Origin: Shewanella sp. MR-4
GTDB lineage: Bacteria; Pseudomonadota; Gammaproteobacteria; Enterobacterales; Shewanellaceae
DNA length: 64,000 nt
NCBI RefSeq assembly: GCF_000014685.1
Contig: NC_008321.1
Coordinates: 3,407,001-3,471,000, forward strand
Direction: 5' to 3'
In this document: positions 16,573-26,044 of the stretch, piece by piece
How positions within the stretch are numbered: the stretch's first letter is position 1
Layout of the letters: each line of letters opens with the position of its first letter
Position numbers and translations under genes: made by a program
The notes under the pieces: model-generated
The model's input: only the letters and a program-made list of their open reading frames with translations
What the model was told of the DNA's origin: nothing
The model's database searches: none

Positions 16573-17143
16573 ATTTCATGTCGTTTCATTAAAAATAACC
16601 AAGATAAAATCATAAAAAAGAAGGAGTAAAGACGTGTGTTTAGATGAAAAAACTCATGATAAACAAAGCGAGCACACATTTCTTGGTGGTAAATCAAACT
16701 CCCATAATATTCACCCAGACCCAGCTCAAAACCTGAGCCATTGCTCACAGTGTCTTTACACTCCGTGATTTCGCTCACAAGCAAAAAGAATAACAATTCA
16801 CTTATTTCATATTTTTATACAAACACTGTATTTGCAATAAAAATCACTATTTCTAAATCAAAAACAATCCTTATTTATGTTGCATTTTAGTAACTACTGA
16901 GTTTTGCAATTTTTAAAATTCTTTTTATTCATAACGTTATACAGCATTTTAGTCAGTTAACGTTAACGTCAAGCAATTGTGTTTTGTGTATGAAACATGA
17001 ATTTATACCCATATTTTATGCAAAATTTTGGTTTGACCTTTAGTTAATCTCAGGATAATTTGGGTGGTTCGGGTGCATATCTATAGAAAGTCTTTACATT
17101 TCTCCCGAGTAGTAATTTCGTTGAGGTCAAGGGAGGTTTTTGT
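16573..17143 (+). promoter_or_regulatory. gltB upstream region with two AACGTT-centred palindromes and a candidate promoter
   Basis: A 571-bp gap, AT-rich on its right half. It contains the perfect palindromes ATAACGTTAT (16931-16940) and GTTAACGTTAAC (16956-16967), whose centres are 26 bp apart. A possible sigma-70 promoter is TTGACC (17033-17038) with GATAAT (17054-17059), 15 bp apart, about 85 bp before gltB. I see no convincing gene; the only reading frame of note (16557-16796, minus) has no ribosome binding site. Confidence 0.4.
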
Positions 17144-20100
17144 ATGAGCTTATATCATCCCAGTTTTGAGCGGGACAATTGTGGTTTTGGCTTGATTGCA
17201 CAAATGGATGGCGAAGCCAGCCATCGTATCGTGCGCACCGCCATCCATGGCCTCGATCGCATGAAACACCGTGGCGGTATCGCCTCTGACGGTCGAACTG
17301 GGGACGGCTGTGGTTTATTAATGCAGCTACCATTGCAATTCTTTGAAGCCATTGCCGCGGAAAATGACTGGCACCTGAGCCGTAAATTCGCCGTTGGCAT
17401 GTTGTTTTTAAGCCAAGATGAAGAACTGGCCGACCAAGCCAAGTTTATTCTCGAACGCGAACTCGAGCGTGAAACCTTAAGCATTGCCGGTTGGCGTAAA
17501 GTCCCCGTCAATCCAGAGGTATTGGGTGAGATTGGTAAATCGAGCCTGCCGCAAATCTATCAAGTCCTGATCAACGCCCCAATTGGCTGGCGTGAGAAAG
17601 ATCTTGAGCGTCGCCTCTACATGGCTCGCCGCCGTTTAGAGCAACAAATTACTGACGATAAAGACTTTTATGTCGCGAGTCTTTCAGGCCAAGTCATAGT
17701 CTACAAAGGCTTGATGATGCCTGCCGACTTGCCCGCATTCTATCCTGACCTTGCCGACATCCGGTTGAAGAGCTCTATTTGTTTATTCCATCAACGCTTT
17801 TCAACCAATACTTCACCTAAATGGCCACTCGCTCAGCCCTTTAGATATCTTGCCCATAACGGCGAGATCAACACTATTACCGGTAACCGCCAATGGGCCC
17901 GTGCACGTGCCTACAAATTTAATTCGCCGCTGCTGCCCGATTTACAACAGGCGGCACCCTTTGTGAATGAAACGGGCTCAGATTCATCCTCCCTCGACAA
18001 TATGCTCGAGATGCTGCTCTCAGGCGGTATGGACCTATACCGCGCCATGCGTTTGCTTATTCCGCCAGCGTGGCAAAGTAACCCAGAGATGGATGACGAG
18101 CTAAAAGCCTTTTATGACTTTAACTCCATGCATATGGAACCCTGGGACGGCCCAGCGGGTATCGTCATGACCAACGGTCGCCACGCCGCTTGCGCAGTGG
18201 ATCGTAACGGTCTTCGTCCATCACGTTATGTGATCACCAAAGATCGTATCCTCACCCTCGCCTCCGAAGTGGGCATTTGGGACTACGCCGCCGATGAAGT
18301 GATTGAAAAAGGCCGCGTCGGCCCGGGTGAACTGTTAGTGTTAGATACTCTCAATGGTCGTCTGTACCAGTCATTCGAAATCGATAACGATCTTAAGCGT
18401 CGCCACCCCTATAAAGAGTGGATGGCGAAAAACAGCCGTACTCTAATCCCAGCAGAGCAGTTGGCAACGGAGCAACATGGCGCCAGCGAATTAAGCGCTG
18501 AGCAACTGCTGCAATACCAAAAGCAATTTGGTTACACCCGCGAAGAGCTTGAACAAGTAATTTGGGTGCTGGCAAAACAAGGCGAAGAAGCGACAGGTTC
18601 CATGGGCGACGATACACCAATGGCCGTATTGTCGAAAAAGTCACGCTCGCTCTATGACTATTTCCGACAGAAATTCGCTCAAGTCACTAACCCGCCTATC
18701 GATCCGCTGCGTGAAAAGCACGTGATGTCTCTGGCGACCTGTATCGGCCGCGAGCAAAACCTCTTCAACGAAACCACTGGCCATGCTTATCGAGTGATGT
18801 TCAACTCACCGATATTATTATTCAGTGATTTCAATCAATTACTCGGATTAGATAGCACTTACTATCGCGCCAATATCGTCGATTTAAATTACGATCCGAA
18901 GGAAGGCTTAGAACACGCTATCCGCCGCATCACCTCGGAAGCCGAACGTTTAGCTCGCAGTGGCACCACGCTGCTGATTTTATCCGACCGCGCGATTGAT
19001 AAATCGGCGCAGGTGATCCCGGCGGCCATGGCGGTTGGCGCTGTACAACAAATGCTGGTGAGCAAGAGCCTGCGCTGCGATACCAACATCATTGTTGAGA
19101 CCGCATCGGCGCGGGATCCGCACCACTTTGCGGTGCTGCTCGGTTTTGGTGCCACGGCGATTTATCCGTATCTAGTGTATGAATCAATCTCAGATCTGGC
19201 GAAACGCCATCAACTGACCGATACCACGGCGCTGATGCTGAACTTCCGCTACGGCATAGAGAAAGGCCTGCGTAAGATCATGTCGAAGATGGGGATCAGC
19301 ACCGTCGGCTCCTACCGTTGTAGCCAACAGTTTGAGGCCATTGGTATTGCCAGCGATGTAATTGAACTCTGCTTTAAAGGGGTAGTGAGCCGCATCGAAG
19401 GCGCCAGCTTTGAGGATATCGCTCAAGATCAAGCGCTGCTGCATAAGGCCGCTTACCGCGCCCATGTGCCGCTGCCACAAGGCGGTTTACTCAAATACGT
19501 TGATGGCGGTGAGTACCACTGCTTCAACCCAGATGTGGTCAACACGCTGCAAGCATCCTTAATCGACAAGAATTTTGCGACCTATAAGAAGTTCGCCGAA
19601 TTAGTCGATAACCGCCCAGTCGCCACCCTAAGGGATTTGATTGGCATTAAGGCTGACCAAGCCGCGATTGAACTGGATAAGGTCGAGGCTGCCAGCCACT
19701 TATTCCCACGCTTTGACAGCGCGGCCATGAGTATCGGCGCCCTAAGCCCCGAGGCCCATGAGGCATTAGCCATCGCCATGAACCGTTTAGGTGGCCGCTC
19801 TAACTCGGGCGAAGGTGGTGAAGATGCTCGCCGTTTTAATACCGAACGTAACTCGGCGATTAAACAAATTGCGTCGGCACGTTTTGGCGTAACCGCCCAT
19901 TACCTAGTCAATGCCGATGTGCTGCAGATTAAAGTTGCACAGGGCGCAAAACCCGGTGAAGGCGGACAACTGCCAGGCCATAAGGTGAGTGTGGAAATTG
20001 CAGGGCTGCGCCACGCGCGCCCAGGTGTAACCTTGATTTCACCACCACCACACCATGATATTTACTCTATCGAAGACTTAGCACAGCTGATTTTCGACTT

Positions 20101-21592
20101 AAAACAAATCAATACCAAGGCACTGATCTCCGTGAAGTTAGTGTCTGAGCCTGGTGTCGGCACTATCGCCACGGGTGTGGCAAAAGCCTACGCCGATATG
20201 ATCACTATTTCTGGCTACGATGGCGGCACGGGCGCAAGCCCTATCACCTCGGTGAAATACGCCGGCAGCCCATGGGAACTCGGCCTTGCCGAAGTGCATC
20301 AATCTCTGGTGGAAAATGGTCTGCGCCATAAGATCCGCTTGCAGGTCGATGGCGGCCTAAAAACCGGTACCGATGTTATCAAGGCGGCCTTACTCGGCGC
20401 CGAGAGCTTCGGATTCGGGACTGTGCCCATGATTGCCTTAGGTTGTAAGTACCTGCGTATTTGCCACCTGAACAACTGCGCAACCGGTGTCGCGACTCAG
20501 GACAAGAAACTGCGCGATAACCACTACCACGGCTTACCAGAGCGAGTGATGACTTACTTTGAGTTTGTCGCCGAGGAAGTGCGCGAATGGATGGCAACGC
20601 TAGGGGTCAGCAAGTTCGAAGACTTAGTCGGCCGCAGTGAGTGGCTACATACCTTGGAAGGCCAGACCGATAAGCAACGTGGACTCGATTTAGCGCCGAT
20701 CCTGTATCAGCCAAAGGTCAGAGCCAGCACCTCGCGCACTTGGCAGGAAACCAATCCACCAGCGGATTTAGGCTTACTCAACCAACATCTGCTCAACGAG
20801 TGCCAGAATGCGGTCGATAAGGGCGAGTGTTTCGATGCCGCATACAGTATCAACAATACTGACCGCTCAGTGGGCGCACGCCTATCGGGCTATATCGCCA
20901 GCACCCTTGGCGTTAAAGGCACTAAGGCCCCGATTAAACTCAGCTTTAATGGCAGTGCCGGCCAAAGCTTTGGGGTATGGAACAGCCCAGGTCTTGAACT
21001 CAAGCTCTGCGGTGATGCCAACGACTACGTCGGTAAAGGCATGTCGGGCGGCAAGATTGTGATTTATCCACCGCTAGGGAGCCCGTTCCAGAGCGAGCGC
21101 AGCGCGATTGTCGGTAACACTTGTCTGTATGGCGCGACTGGCGGACGCTTCTTCGCAGCGGGTCAAGCGGGTGAACGCTTCGCGGTACGTAACTCGGGCG
21201 CCATCGCCGTAGTTGAAGGCTTAGGCGATAACGGCTGCGAATACATGACCAGCGGTATCGTTGTTGTGCTCGGCAAAACCGGGGTTAACTTCGGCGCAGG
21301 GATGACGGGCGGTTTTGCCTATGTCTTCGACCAATTTGGCCGCTTTAACCGCCGCGTGAATAACGAGCTTGTCGATACCCAAAAACTCGAGTCTCCTATC
21401 CATCAACAGCATTTGAAAGGCTTGATTGAAGAGCATGTGGCCGAGACCGGCAGTGAGCACGCGAAGATGATCTTAAGCGACTTTGCCAACTGGTTAGATT
21501 GCTTTGTTTTAGTGAAACCGAAAAATATCGCCGTTGCAGATCTGCTCAAATTAGAGCAATCGAGCCCGGAACTAGCAGTTAAAGCGGGGTAA
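17144..21592 (+). CDS. gltB: Glutamate synthase large (alpha) subunit GltB
   Basis: NADPH-dependent glutamate synthase makes two glutamates from glutamine and 2-oxoglutarate. At 1482 residues it is full length. Order: a short propeptide (12 residues) before the N-terminal nucleophile cysteine in CGFGLIAQMDGEASH; the class II glutaminase domain (HQRFSTNTSPKWPLAQPFR); the central domain; the FMN/3Fe-4S synthase domain (SNSGEGGEDARRF, SGYDGGTGASPITS, GCKYLRICHLNNCATGVATQ with the cluster cysteines); and the C-terminal beta-helix with repeated G-G-x-I motifs (GKGMSGGKIVIYPP). GGGAGG precedes the ATG. gltD follows after 6 bp. Confidence 0.99.
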   Translation: MSLYHPSFERDNCGFGLIAQMDGEASHRIVRTAIHGLDRMKHRGGIASDGRTGDGCGLLMQLPLQFFEAIAAENDWHLSRKFAVGMLFLSQDEELADQAKFILERELERETLSIAGWRKVPVNPEVLGEIGKSSLPQIYQVLINAPIGWREKDLERRLYMARRRLEQQITDDKDFYVASLSGQVIVYKGLMMPADLPAFYPDLADIRLKSSICLFHQRFSTNTSPKWPLAQPFRYLAHNGEINTITGNRQWARARAYKFNSPLLPDLQQAAPFVNETGSDSSSLDNMLEMLLSGGMDLYRAMRLLIPPAWQSNPEMDDELKAFYDFNSMHMEPWDGPAGIVMTNGRHAACAVDRNGLRPSRYVITKDRILTLASEVGIWDYAADEVIEKGRVGPGELLVLDTLNGRLYQSFEIDNDLKRRHPYKEWMAKNSRTLIPAEQLATEQHGASELSAEQLLQYQKQFGYTREELEQVIWVLAKQGEEATGSMGDDTPMAVLSKKSRSLYDYFRQKFAQVTNPPIDPLREKHVMSLATCIGREQNLFNETTGHAYRVMFNSPILLFSDFNQLLGLDSTYYRANIVDLNYDPKEGLEHAIRRITSEAERLARSGTTLLILSDRAIDKSAQVIPAAMAVGAVQQMLVSKSLRCDTNIIVETASARDPHHFAVLLGFGATAIYPYLVYESISDLAKRHQLTDTTALMLNFRYGIEKGLRKIMSKMGISTVGSYRCSQQFEAIGIASDVIELCFKGVVSRIEGASFEDIAQDQALLHKAAYRAHVPLPQGGLLKYVDGGEYHCFNPDVVNTLQASLIDKNFATYKKFAELVDNRPVATLRDLIGIKADQAAIELDKVEAASHLFPRFDSAAMSIGALSPEAHEALAIAMNRLGGRSNSGEGGEDARRFNTERNSAIKQIASARFGVTAHYLVNADVLQIKVAQGAKPGEGGQLPGHKVSVEIAGLRHARPGVTLISPPPHHDIYSIEDLAQLIFDLKQINTKALISVKLVSEPGVGTIATGVAKAYADMITISGYDGGTGASPITSVKYAGSPWELGLAEVHQSLVENGLRHKIRLQVDGGLKTGTDVIKAALLGAESFGFGTVPMIALGCKYLRICHLNNCATGVATQDKKLRDNHYHGLPERVMTYFEFVAEEVREWMATLGVSKFEDLVGRSEWLHTLEGQTDKQRGLDLAPILYQPKVRASTSRTWQETNPPADLGLLNQHLLNECQNAVDKGECFDAAYSINNTDRSVGARLSGYIASTLGVKGTKAPIKLSFNGSAGQSFGVWNSPGLELKLCGDANDYVGKGMSGGKIVIYPPLGSPFQSERSAIVGNTCLYGATGGRFFAAGQAGERFAVRNSGAIAVVEGLGDNGCEYMTSGIVVVLGKTGVNFGAGMTGGFAYVFDQFGRFNRRVNNELVDTQKLESPIHQQHLKGLIEEHVAETGSEHAKMILSDFANWLDCFVLVKPKNIAVADLLKLEQSSPELAVKAG

Positions 21593-21598
21593 TAGCAG

Positions 21599-23005
21599 AT
21601 GAGTAACGATTTTCAATTTATTGAAGTGGGTCGTAAAGACCCAACTAAACACCCTGCAGCAAAGCGTTCGACTCAGTTTATTGAGATTTATCAGCCCTTT
21701 GCTCAAGCTCAGGTGACTGAACAGGCGGACCGTTGTCTGGATTGCGGTAACCCTTATTGTGAGTGGAAATGCCCGCTGCACAACTATATTCCCAACTGGC
21801 TAAAGCTGGCACAGCAGGGCCGGATCATGGAGGCGGCGGACTTAGTCCATGAAACCAATACCCTGCCCGAGATCTGCGGCCGCGTCTGTCCACAGGACAG
21901 ACTCTGTGAAGGGGCTTGTACCCTAAACGCCGACTTTGGCGCCGTGACTATCGGTAATGTCGAGAAATACATTACCGATACCGCCATCGCCCAAGGCTGG
22001 CGTCCGGATATGAGCAAGGTCACGCCGCGCAAGGAAAAGGTCGCGATTGTGGGCGCTGGCCCTGCAGGTTTAGGCTGCGCCGATATTCTTGCCCGTAATG
22101 GGGTTAAGGCTGTGGTGTTTGATAAGTATCCCCAGATTGGTGGCCTGCTGACCTACGGTATTCCCTCCTTTAAACTGGATAAAGCCGTGATGGCAACTCG
22201 CCGCACTGTGTTAGAAGGCATGGGCATCGAGTTCAAGCTGGGCGTCACTGTGGGTAAGGACGTCGCCTTTAACCAGCTGCTTGAGGAATACGATGCTGTC
22301 TTCCTCGGTATGGGGACCTACACCGCCATGAAAGCGGGCCTTGAGGGCGAAGACGCCCAAGGCGTGTACCAAGCCCTGCCCTACTTGATTGGCAATACCC
22401 ATCACCTGATGGGCAGCAGTAATCCAGACACCCCTTACCTCAACCTTGCCGGTAAGCGCGTCGTGGTACTCGGTGGTGGTGATACCGCCATGGACTGTGT
22501 TCGCACCGCTGTTCGCCAAGGAGCCAGCAGTGTGATTTGTGCCTATCGCCGTGATGAAGCCAACATGCCGGGTTCACGCCGCGAAGTGCAAAACGCCCGT
22601 GAAGAGGGAGTGAACTTCCTGTTTAACCGTCAACCCGTGGCGATTAAAACCCAGGACGGTAAAGTGGTGGGTGTGGAATGCGTTGAAACCCAAATGGGTA
22701 AAGCCGATGCGAGTGGCCGTCAACGTGCCGAAGCGATTGAAGGCAGTGAGCAGTTACTCGATGCCGATGCGGTGATTATCGCCTTCGGTTTCCAACCTAG
22801 CCCTGCGCCTTGGTTTGCCGATTACGGCATTGAACTCGACCAATGGGGCCGAGTGAAAGCCAGTAAACAGGCCGATAACCCATTCCAAACTACCAATCCG
22901 AAGGTATTTGCTGGCGGGGATATGGTCCGTGGCTCGGATCTGGTTGTGACCGCAATTGCCGAAGGACGTGATGCCGCGCAAGGCATTCTTAACTACTTAG
23001 ATTAA
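21599..23005 (+). CDS. gltD: Glutamate synthase small (beta) subunit GltD
   Basis: Flavoprotein that passes electrons from NADPH through FAD and two 4Fe-4S clusters to GltB. It has 468 residues. N-terminal cluster cysteines are in CLDCGNPYCEWKCPLHN and CGRVCPQDRLCEGAC; the FAD motif is GAGPAGLGCADIL and the NADPH motif GGGDTAMDCVRTA; the C-terminal FAD contact is VFAGGDMVRGSDLVVTA. It starts 6 bp after gltB, so it is cotranscribed. Two hairpins follow, the second a good terminator. Confidence 0.98.
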   Translation: MSNDFQFIEVGRKDPTKHPAAKRSTQFIEIYQPFAQAQVTEQADRCLDCGNPYCEWKCPLHNYIPNWLKLAQQGRIMEAADLVHETNTLPEICGRVCPQDRLCEGACTLNADFGAVTIGNVEKYITDTAIAQGWRPDMSKVTPRKEKVAIVGAGPAGLGCADILARNGVKAVVFDKYPQIGGLLTYGIPSFKLDKAVMATRRTVLEGMGIEFKLGVTVGKDVAFNQLLEEYDAVFLGMGTYTAMKAGLEGEDAQGVYQALPYLIGNTHHLMGSSNPDTPYLNLAGKRVVVLGGGDTAMDCVRTAVRQGASSVICAYRRDEANMPGSRREVQNAREEGVNFLFNRQPVAIKTQDGKVVGVECVETQMGKADASGRQRAEAIEGSEQLLDADAVIIAFGFQPSPAPWFADYGIELDQWGRVKASKQADNPFQTTNPKVFAGGDMVRGSDLVVTAIAEGRDAAQGILNYLD

Positions 23006-23040
23006 TTGTTTTTTGTTGTACCGCTGTACCTGTGAGTCTC

Positions 23041-23060
23041 GGACTCGTACCCACGAGTCC
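23041..23060 (+). repeat. Hairpin downstream of gltD
   Basis: GGACTCGT (23041-23048) pairs perfectly with ACGAGTCC (23053-23060) around ACCC. There is no T-run, so it may protect the 3' end of the gltBD message or be a backup structure to the terminator 20 bp later. Confidence 0.55.
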
Positions 23061-23081
23061 ACCATTTGCTTGTGAATTTTG

Positions 23082-23107
23082 GCGCACCTTAGGGTGCGCA
23101 TTTTTTT
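23082..23107 (+). terminator. Rho-independent terminator of gltBD
   Basis: GCGCACC (23082-23088), loop TTAG, GGTGCGC (23093-23099), then A and seven Ts. A textbook terminator 77 bp after the gltD stop. Confidence 0.88.
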
Positions 23108-23176
23108 ACCTTCCGCGCGTTTTATCCCACCCCAATCAAGCAATCGCAATCCCACAATAACGTCAAAGCATAACTG

Positions 23177-23185
23177 TGGTATATT
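23177..23185 (+). promoter_or_regulatory. Candidate extended -10 promoter for mtnN
   Basis: TGGTATATT is an extended -10 (TGnTATATT) 68 bp before the mtnN start and just past the gltBD terminator. I see no good -35, which extended -10 promoters can do without. Confidence 0.4.
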
Positions 23186-23252
23186 AGCCGCCATTCTGTT
23201 ATCCCACTCTTTTAGTGGCATCACACATTCAGTTGAATCAAAAGGGTCTCCC

Positions 23253-23963
23253 ATGAAAATTGGTATTATTGGCGCAATGGAGCCAGAAGTTGCCCATCTT
23301 ATTGCGGCTATGACAAACGCCTCATCACAAACGATCGCGGGTATTGAATTTATCGCAGGCACCTTAGCGGGCAAAGACGTAGTAGTGACACGCTCTGGTA
23401 TTGGTAAAGTCGCTGCCAGTATCGCAACCACACTGCTGATTGAGAAATACGCCCCCGATGCGGTAATCAACACAGGTTCTGCGGGCGGTTTTGTCGATTC
23501 ACTGTCGATTGGCGATATCGTGATTTCATCCGAAGTGCGCCACCACGATGTGGATGTCACCGCATTTGGTTACGAAATTGGCCAAATGGCGCAGCAACCC
23601 GCGGCGTTTATTCCGGCGCCATACTTAGTCGAAGCGGCCAATAAGGCCATCAAACAATTAGGTGAAGTGAAAGCCATTGAAGGCTTAATCTGCACTGGCG
23701 ATAGCTTTATTTGCGATCCAGTACGTACCAAGACCATGCTGGAACACTTCCCGACTATGGCAGCCTGTGAGATGGAAGGCGCGGCGATTGCTCAAGTGTG
23801 TCATCAGTTTGGCGTGCCATTTGTGGTGATCCGCTCACTCTCAGACAACGCTAACAATGACTCTCCAGTCGACTTCGATTCTTACATTGTAAAGGCTGGC
23901 TACCATTCGGCACTGATGGTGATGTTACTGCTTGAGCAATTAGATCCAAATTCAGTAAAGTAA
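23253..23963 (+). CDS. mtnN: 5'-methylthioadenosine/S-adenosylhomocysteine nucleosidase
   Basis: Cleaves the glycosidic bond of MTA, SAH and 5'-deoxyadenosine to release adenine; part of methionine salvage, SAM-product removal and the autoinducer-2 precursor route. It has 236 residues. [16 protein letters not shown] carries the first catalytic glutamate; [13 protein letters not shown] and [10 protein letters not shown] are typical; the second Glu and the Asp acid are in [14 protein letters not shown] and [12 protein letters not shown] chose this ATG over a 58-codon upstream extension, which crosses the gltBD terminator. A cobD-like gene follows after 31 bp. Confidence 0.97.
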
Positions 23964-23994
23964 TTGGCTAAAGCATGATCGTGGAAAGTACCTG

Positions 23995-24987
23995 ATGCAC
24001 AGCTCTTCTTTTTATCAACAACTTGTCGAAATTGATGGCGCTTTGTTTGAGGGCTTCTTGGTACTTTTCTTTGCTTTACTGCTGGCGCGTTTAGCGCCAT
24101 TACCTAGGGAAATGCAGCCGCTGATTTGGTTTAGTCACTTAGCCAAACAGCTCGCCGCCAAAGTTAATCGCCCCGGACGCGCCCCCAGCCAACAGGCAAC
24201 CGCAGGCTTTTTAGCCATGTTGCTGTTGGTGTTTCCCTTCTGGGCGATTATCACTTTTTTGCTCGAACTTGCCGCCTTCCCTTGGTTCTTTGAGTTTTTG
24301 GTCCTGTATCTGTGTTTGACGGATGCAGGCTTTAGCCAAGTCGCCGACGAAATTTCTAAGGCATTGAAACGCCAGGATAATGCCAGCGCAAAAAAGCTAT
24401 TACAGCCGTGGGTTGTCCGAGATACGGATAATCTGTCGGAAGTCGGCTTAACCAAGGCCACGATAGAAAAGCTTGCTACCGCGCCGATTTACGGCACAGC
24501 ATCGACTATCTTTTTCTTTGCGATCGCAGGCGCCCCTATGGTGCTGGCGGTCAGAATGATTAAACAACTCGAACTCAGTTGGCCGCCCATTCAACCTAAG
24601 TACCAACAGTTTTGCAGTTCAGTGCACCTTATCTCCACGGCGCTGCTGGCAATCCCCGCCTGGTTATGGAGCCTATCAATTGCGATTCAGGGCGGTCCAA
24701 AAGCCTTAGCATTGCTGTTTCGCACCTCTAAAAATCATCCTGCCCTGCGGGGTTATGTGATGAGCGTGTCCTTAGTCGCGAATATTTTACGCATTGAATT
24801 GGCAGGGCCGCAGAAATTTTCGGGACAACGTATTGATGTAGCAAAGATTGCCTATGGGCCGCAGCCGCACCAAGAGATGATTGCTCCCGCGGTGAAACTC
24901 ACCTCACGTGCCTGCGCTATCTGGTTTAGCTTTATTACCCTGATCCCCATCATTTGGGCAGGTTTACGCTGGCTACAAACCCTGTGA
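23995..24987 (+). CDS. CobD/CbiB family membrane protein
   Basis: A 330-residue protein with about five hydrophobic spans, related to the CobD/CbiB family that joins aminopropanol to the corrin ring to give adenosylcobinamide. The layout fits: an N-terminal helix followed by RLAPLPREMQPLIWFSHLAK, a central soluble stretch (SEVGLTKATIEKLATAPIYG, resembling the LSRDTASLDEAEVVRATVESLAEN-type region in part), and a final WFSFITLIPIIWAG helix. No other cobalamin genes are in the window, so a true role in B12 synthesis is unproven. It is probably cotranscribed with mtnN. Confidence 0.65.
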   Translation: MHSSSFYQQLVEIDGALFEGFLVLFFALLLARLAPLPREMQPLIWFSHLAKQLAAKVNRPGRAPSQQATAGFLAMLLLVFPFWAIITFLLELAAFPWFFEFLVLYLCLTDAGFSQVADEISKALKRQDNASAKKLLQPWVVRDTDNLSEVGLTKATIEKLATAPIYGTASTIFFFAIAGAPMVLAVRMIKQLELSWPPIQPKYQQFCSSVHLISTALLAIPAWLWSLSIAIQGGPKALALLFRTSKNHPALRGYVMSVSLVANILRIELAGPQKFSGQRIDVAKIAYGPQPHQEMIAPAVKLTSRACAIWFSFITLIPIIWAGLRWLQTL

Positions 24988-25030
24988 TATGATGCCTTTA
25001 ATCTTAACATTAGGTTAAAGGCTGACTATC

Positions 25031-25420
25031 TTGTTCGAAAACATGCATGTTTCATTAACAACTCCCGCCTTACTATTTCCGGCAATCTCGCTGTTATTGC
25101 TCGCGTATACCAACCGATTCTTTGCGCTGGCGGCACTGATACGTCAGCTCAGTAACGGCGATAAACCCGTGCATAAGGATCAGATTAAAAACTTAAGCCA
25201 GCGGATCCGGATTATTCGCCGCATGCAGGAGGCTGGCGTATCCAGCTTTGCCCTGTGCGTGCTCTGTATGATTTTCATTTATATCGGTTTTAATAAGACG
25301 GGCTCAGTAATCTTCGGTGCCAGCTTATTACTGCTACTCTATTCACTGATTTTATCTGTGATAGAAATTCGTATCTCTGTGGACGCGCTAAACATCCACA
25401 TCAAAGAGATGAGTAAATGA
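25031..25420 (+). CDS. DUF2721-type membrane protein
   Basis: A 129-residue protein with three predicted membrane spans: TPALLFPAISLLLLAYTNRF, AGVSSFALCVLCMIFIYIGF and VIFGASLLLLLYSLILSVIE, separated by a basic loop (DQIKNLSQRIRIIRRMQ). The arrangement, especially L-L-L-A-Y-x-N-R-F followed by the R-I-R-x-I-x-R-M loop, fits DUF2721. Function unknown. TTG start at 25031 with AAGG upstream; ATG four codons later is the alternative. Its stop overlaps the start of the next gene (ATGA), so they are coupled. Confidence 0.7.
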   Translation: MFENMHVSLTTPALLFPAISLLLLAYTNRFFALAALIRQLSNGDKPVHKDQIKNLSQRIRIIRRMQEAGVSSFALCVLCMIFIYIGFNKTGSVIFGASLLLLLYSLILSVIEIRISVDALNIHIKEMSK

Positions 25421-26043
25421 GTCACTGGATTTACTTCTTCGATTTATGTGGCACAGCGGTATTTGCCCTTTCCGGCGCTTTAGCCGCAGGGCGTCACCGT
25501 ATGGATCCCTTTGGCGTTATCGTGCTGGCCTCGGTGACTGCGGTCGGCGGTGGCAGTATTCGCGATGCGCTGATTGGCGCGACGCCCGTGTTTTGGATCC
25601 GCGACCCAAACTACATCATTGTCATACTCGCCACAGTCCTAGCTTGTTTGCTGTTGGTGCGCCGCCCCCGCAAGATGCCGCAATACACGCTACCGGTCGC
25701 CGATGCCTTAGGTTTAGCCCTGTTTACCGTGATTGGTGCCGAAAAAGCCCTCAATATGGGACTCAGTGGCATGATTGCCGTCGTGATGGGCTTGATCACG
25801 GGCGTGGGAGGAGGCATTATTCGAGACTTACTGTGCAGACAAATCCCTATGGTGTTACGCACAGAAATCTATGCCACGGCTTCGATTATTGGCGGCATAG
25901 GTTATACCGTAAGCTTAGCCTTCGGTATGGGCGAAAAAACGGCGCTGTTTTTATCCATGGCCAGTGCCCTAATCATTCGTTTAAGCGCCATCAAATGGCA
26001 TTTGTCGTTACCCGCCTTTGATCTCAAAACCAAGAGGGAATAG
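25417..26043 (+). CDS. TRIC-type (UPF0126) cation channel family protein
   Basis: A 208-residue protein with seven short hydrophobic helices in two repeated halves. Each half ends in the family motif: VTAVGGGSIRDALIG and ITGVGGGIIRDLLCR, both G-G-G-x-I-R-D. FWIRDPNYIIVIL is also typical. Prokaryotic TRIC channels are trimeric K+-permeable channels; E. coli YadS and YicG (glycine-related) belong here, so the transported species is uncertain. Overlaps the DUF2721 gene by 4 bp and is followed by an exported NTF2-like protein. Confidence 0.88.
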   Translation: MSHWIYFFDLCGTAVFALSGALAAGRHRMDPFGVIVLASVTAVGGGSIRDALIGATPVFWIRDPNYIIVILATVLACLLLVRRPRKMPQYTLPVADALGLALFTVIGAEKALNMGLSGMIAVVMGLITGVGGGIIRDLLCRQIPMVLRTEIYATASIIGGIGYTVSLAFGMGEKTALFLSMASALIIRLSAIKWHLSLPAFDLKTKRE

Positions 26044-26044
26044 T

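Noticed and set aside
16557..16796. 79-codon minus-strand frame between the radical SAM gene and gltB
   Set aside because: No ribosome binding site, odd composition, overlaps the start of the radical SAM gene; not supported.
25446..26021. 191-codon frame inside the TRIC gene on the same strand
   Set aside because: Arg/His-rich shadow in another frame; the TRIC frame has the G-G-G-x-I-R-D motifs.
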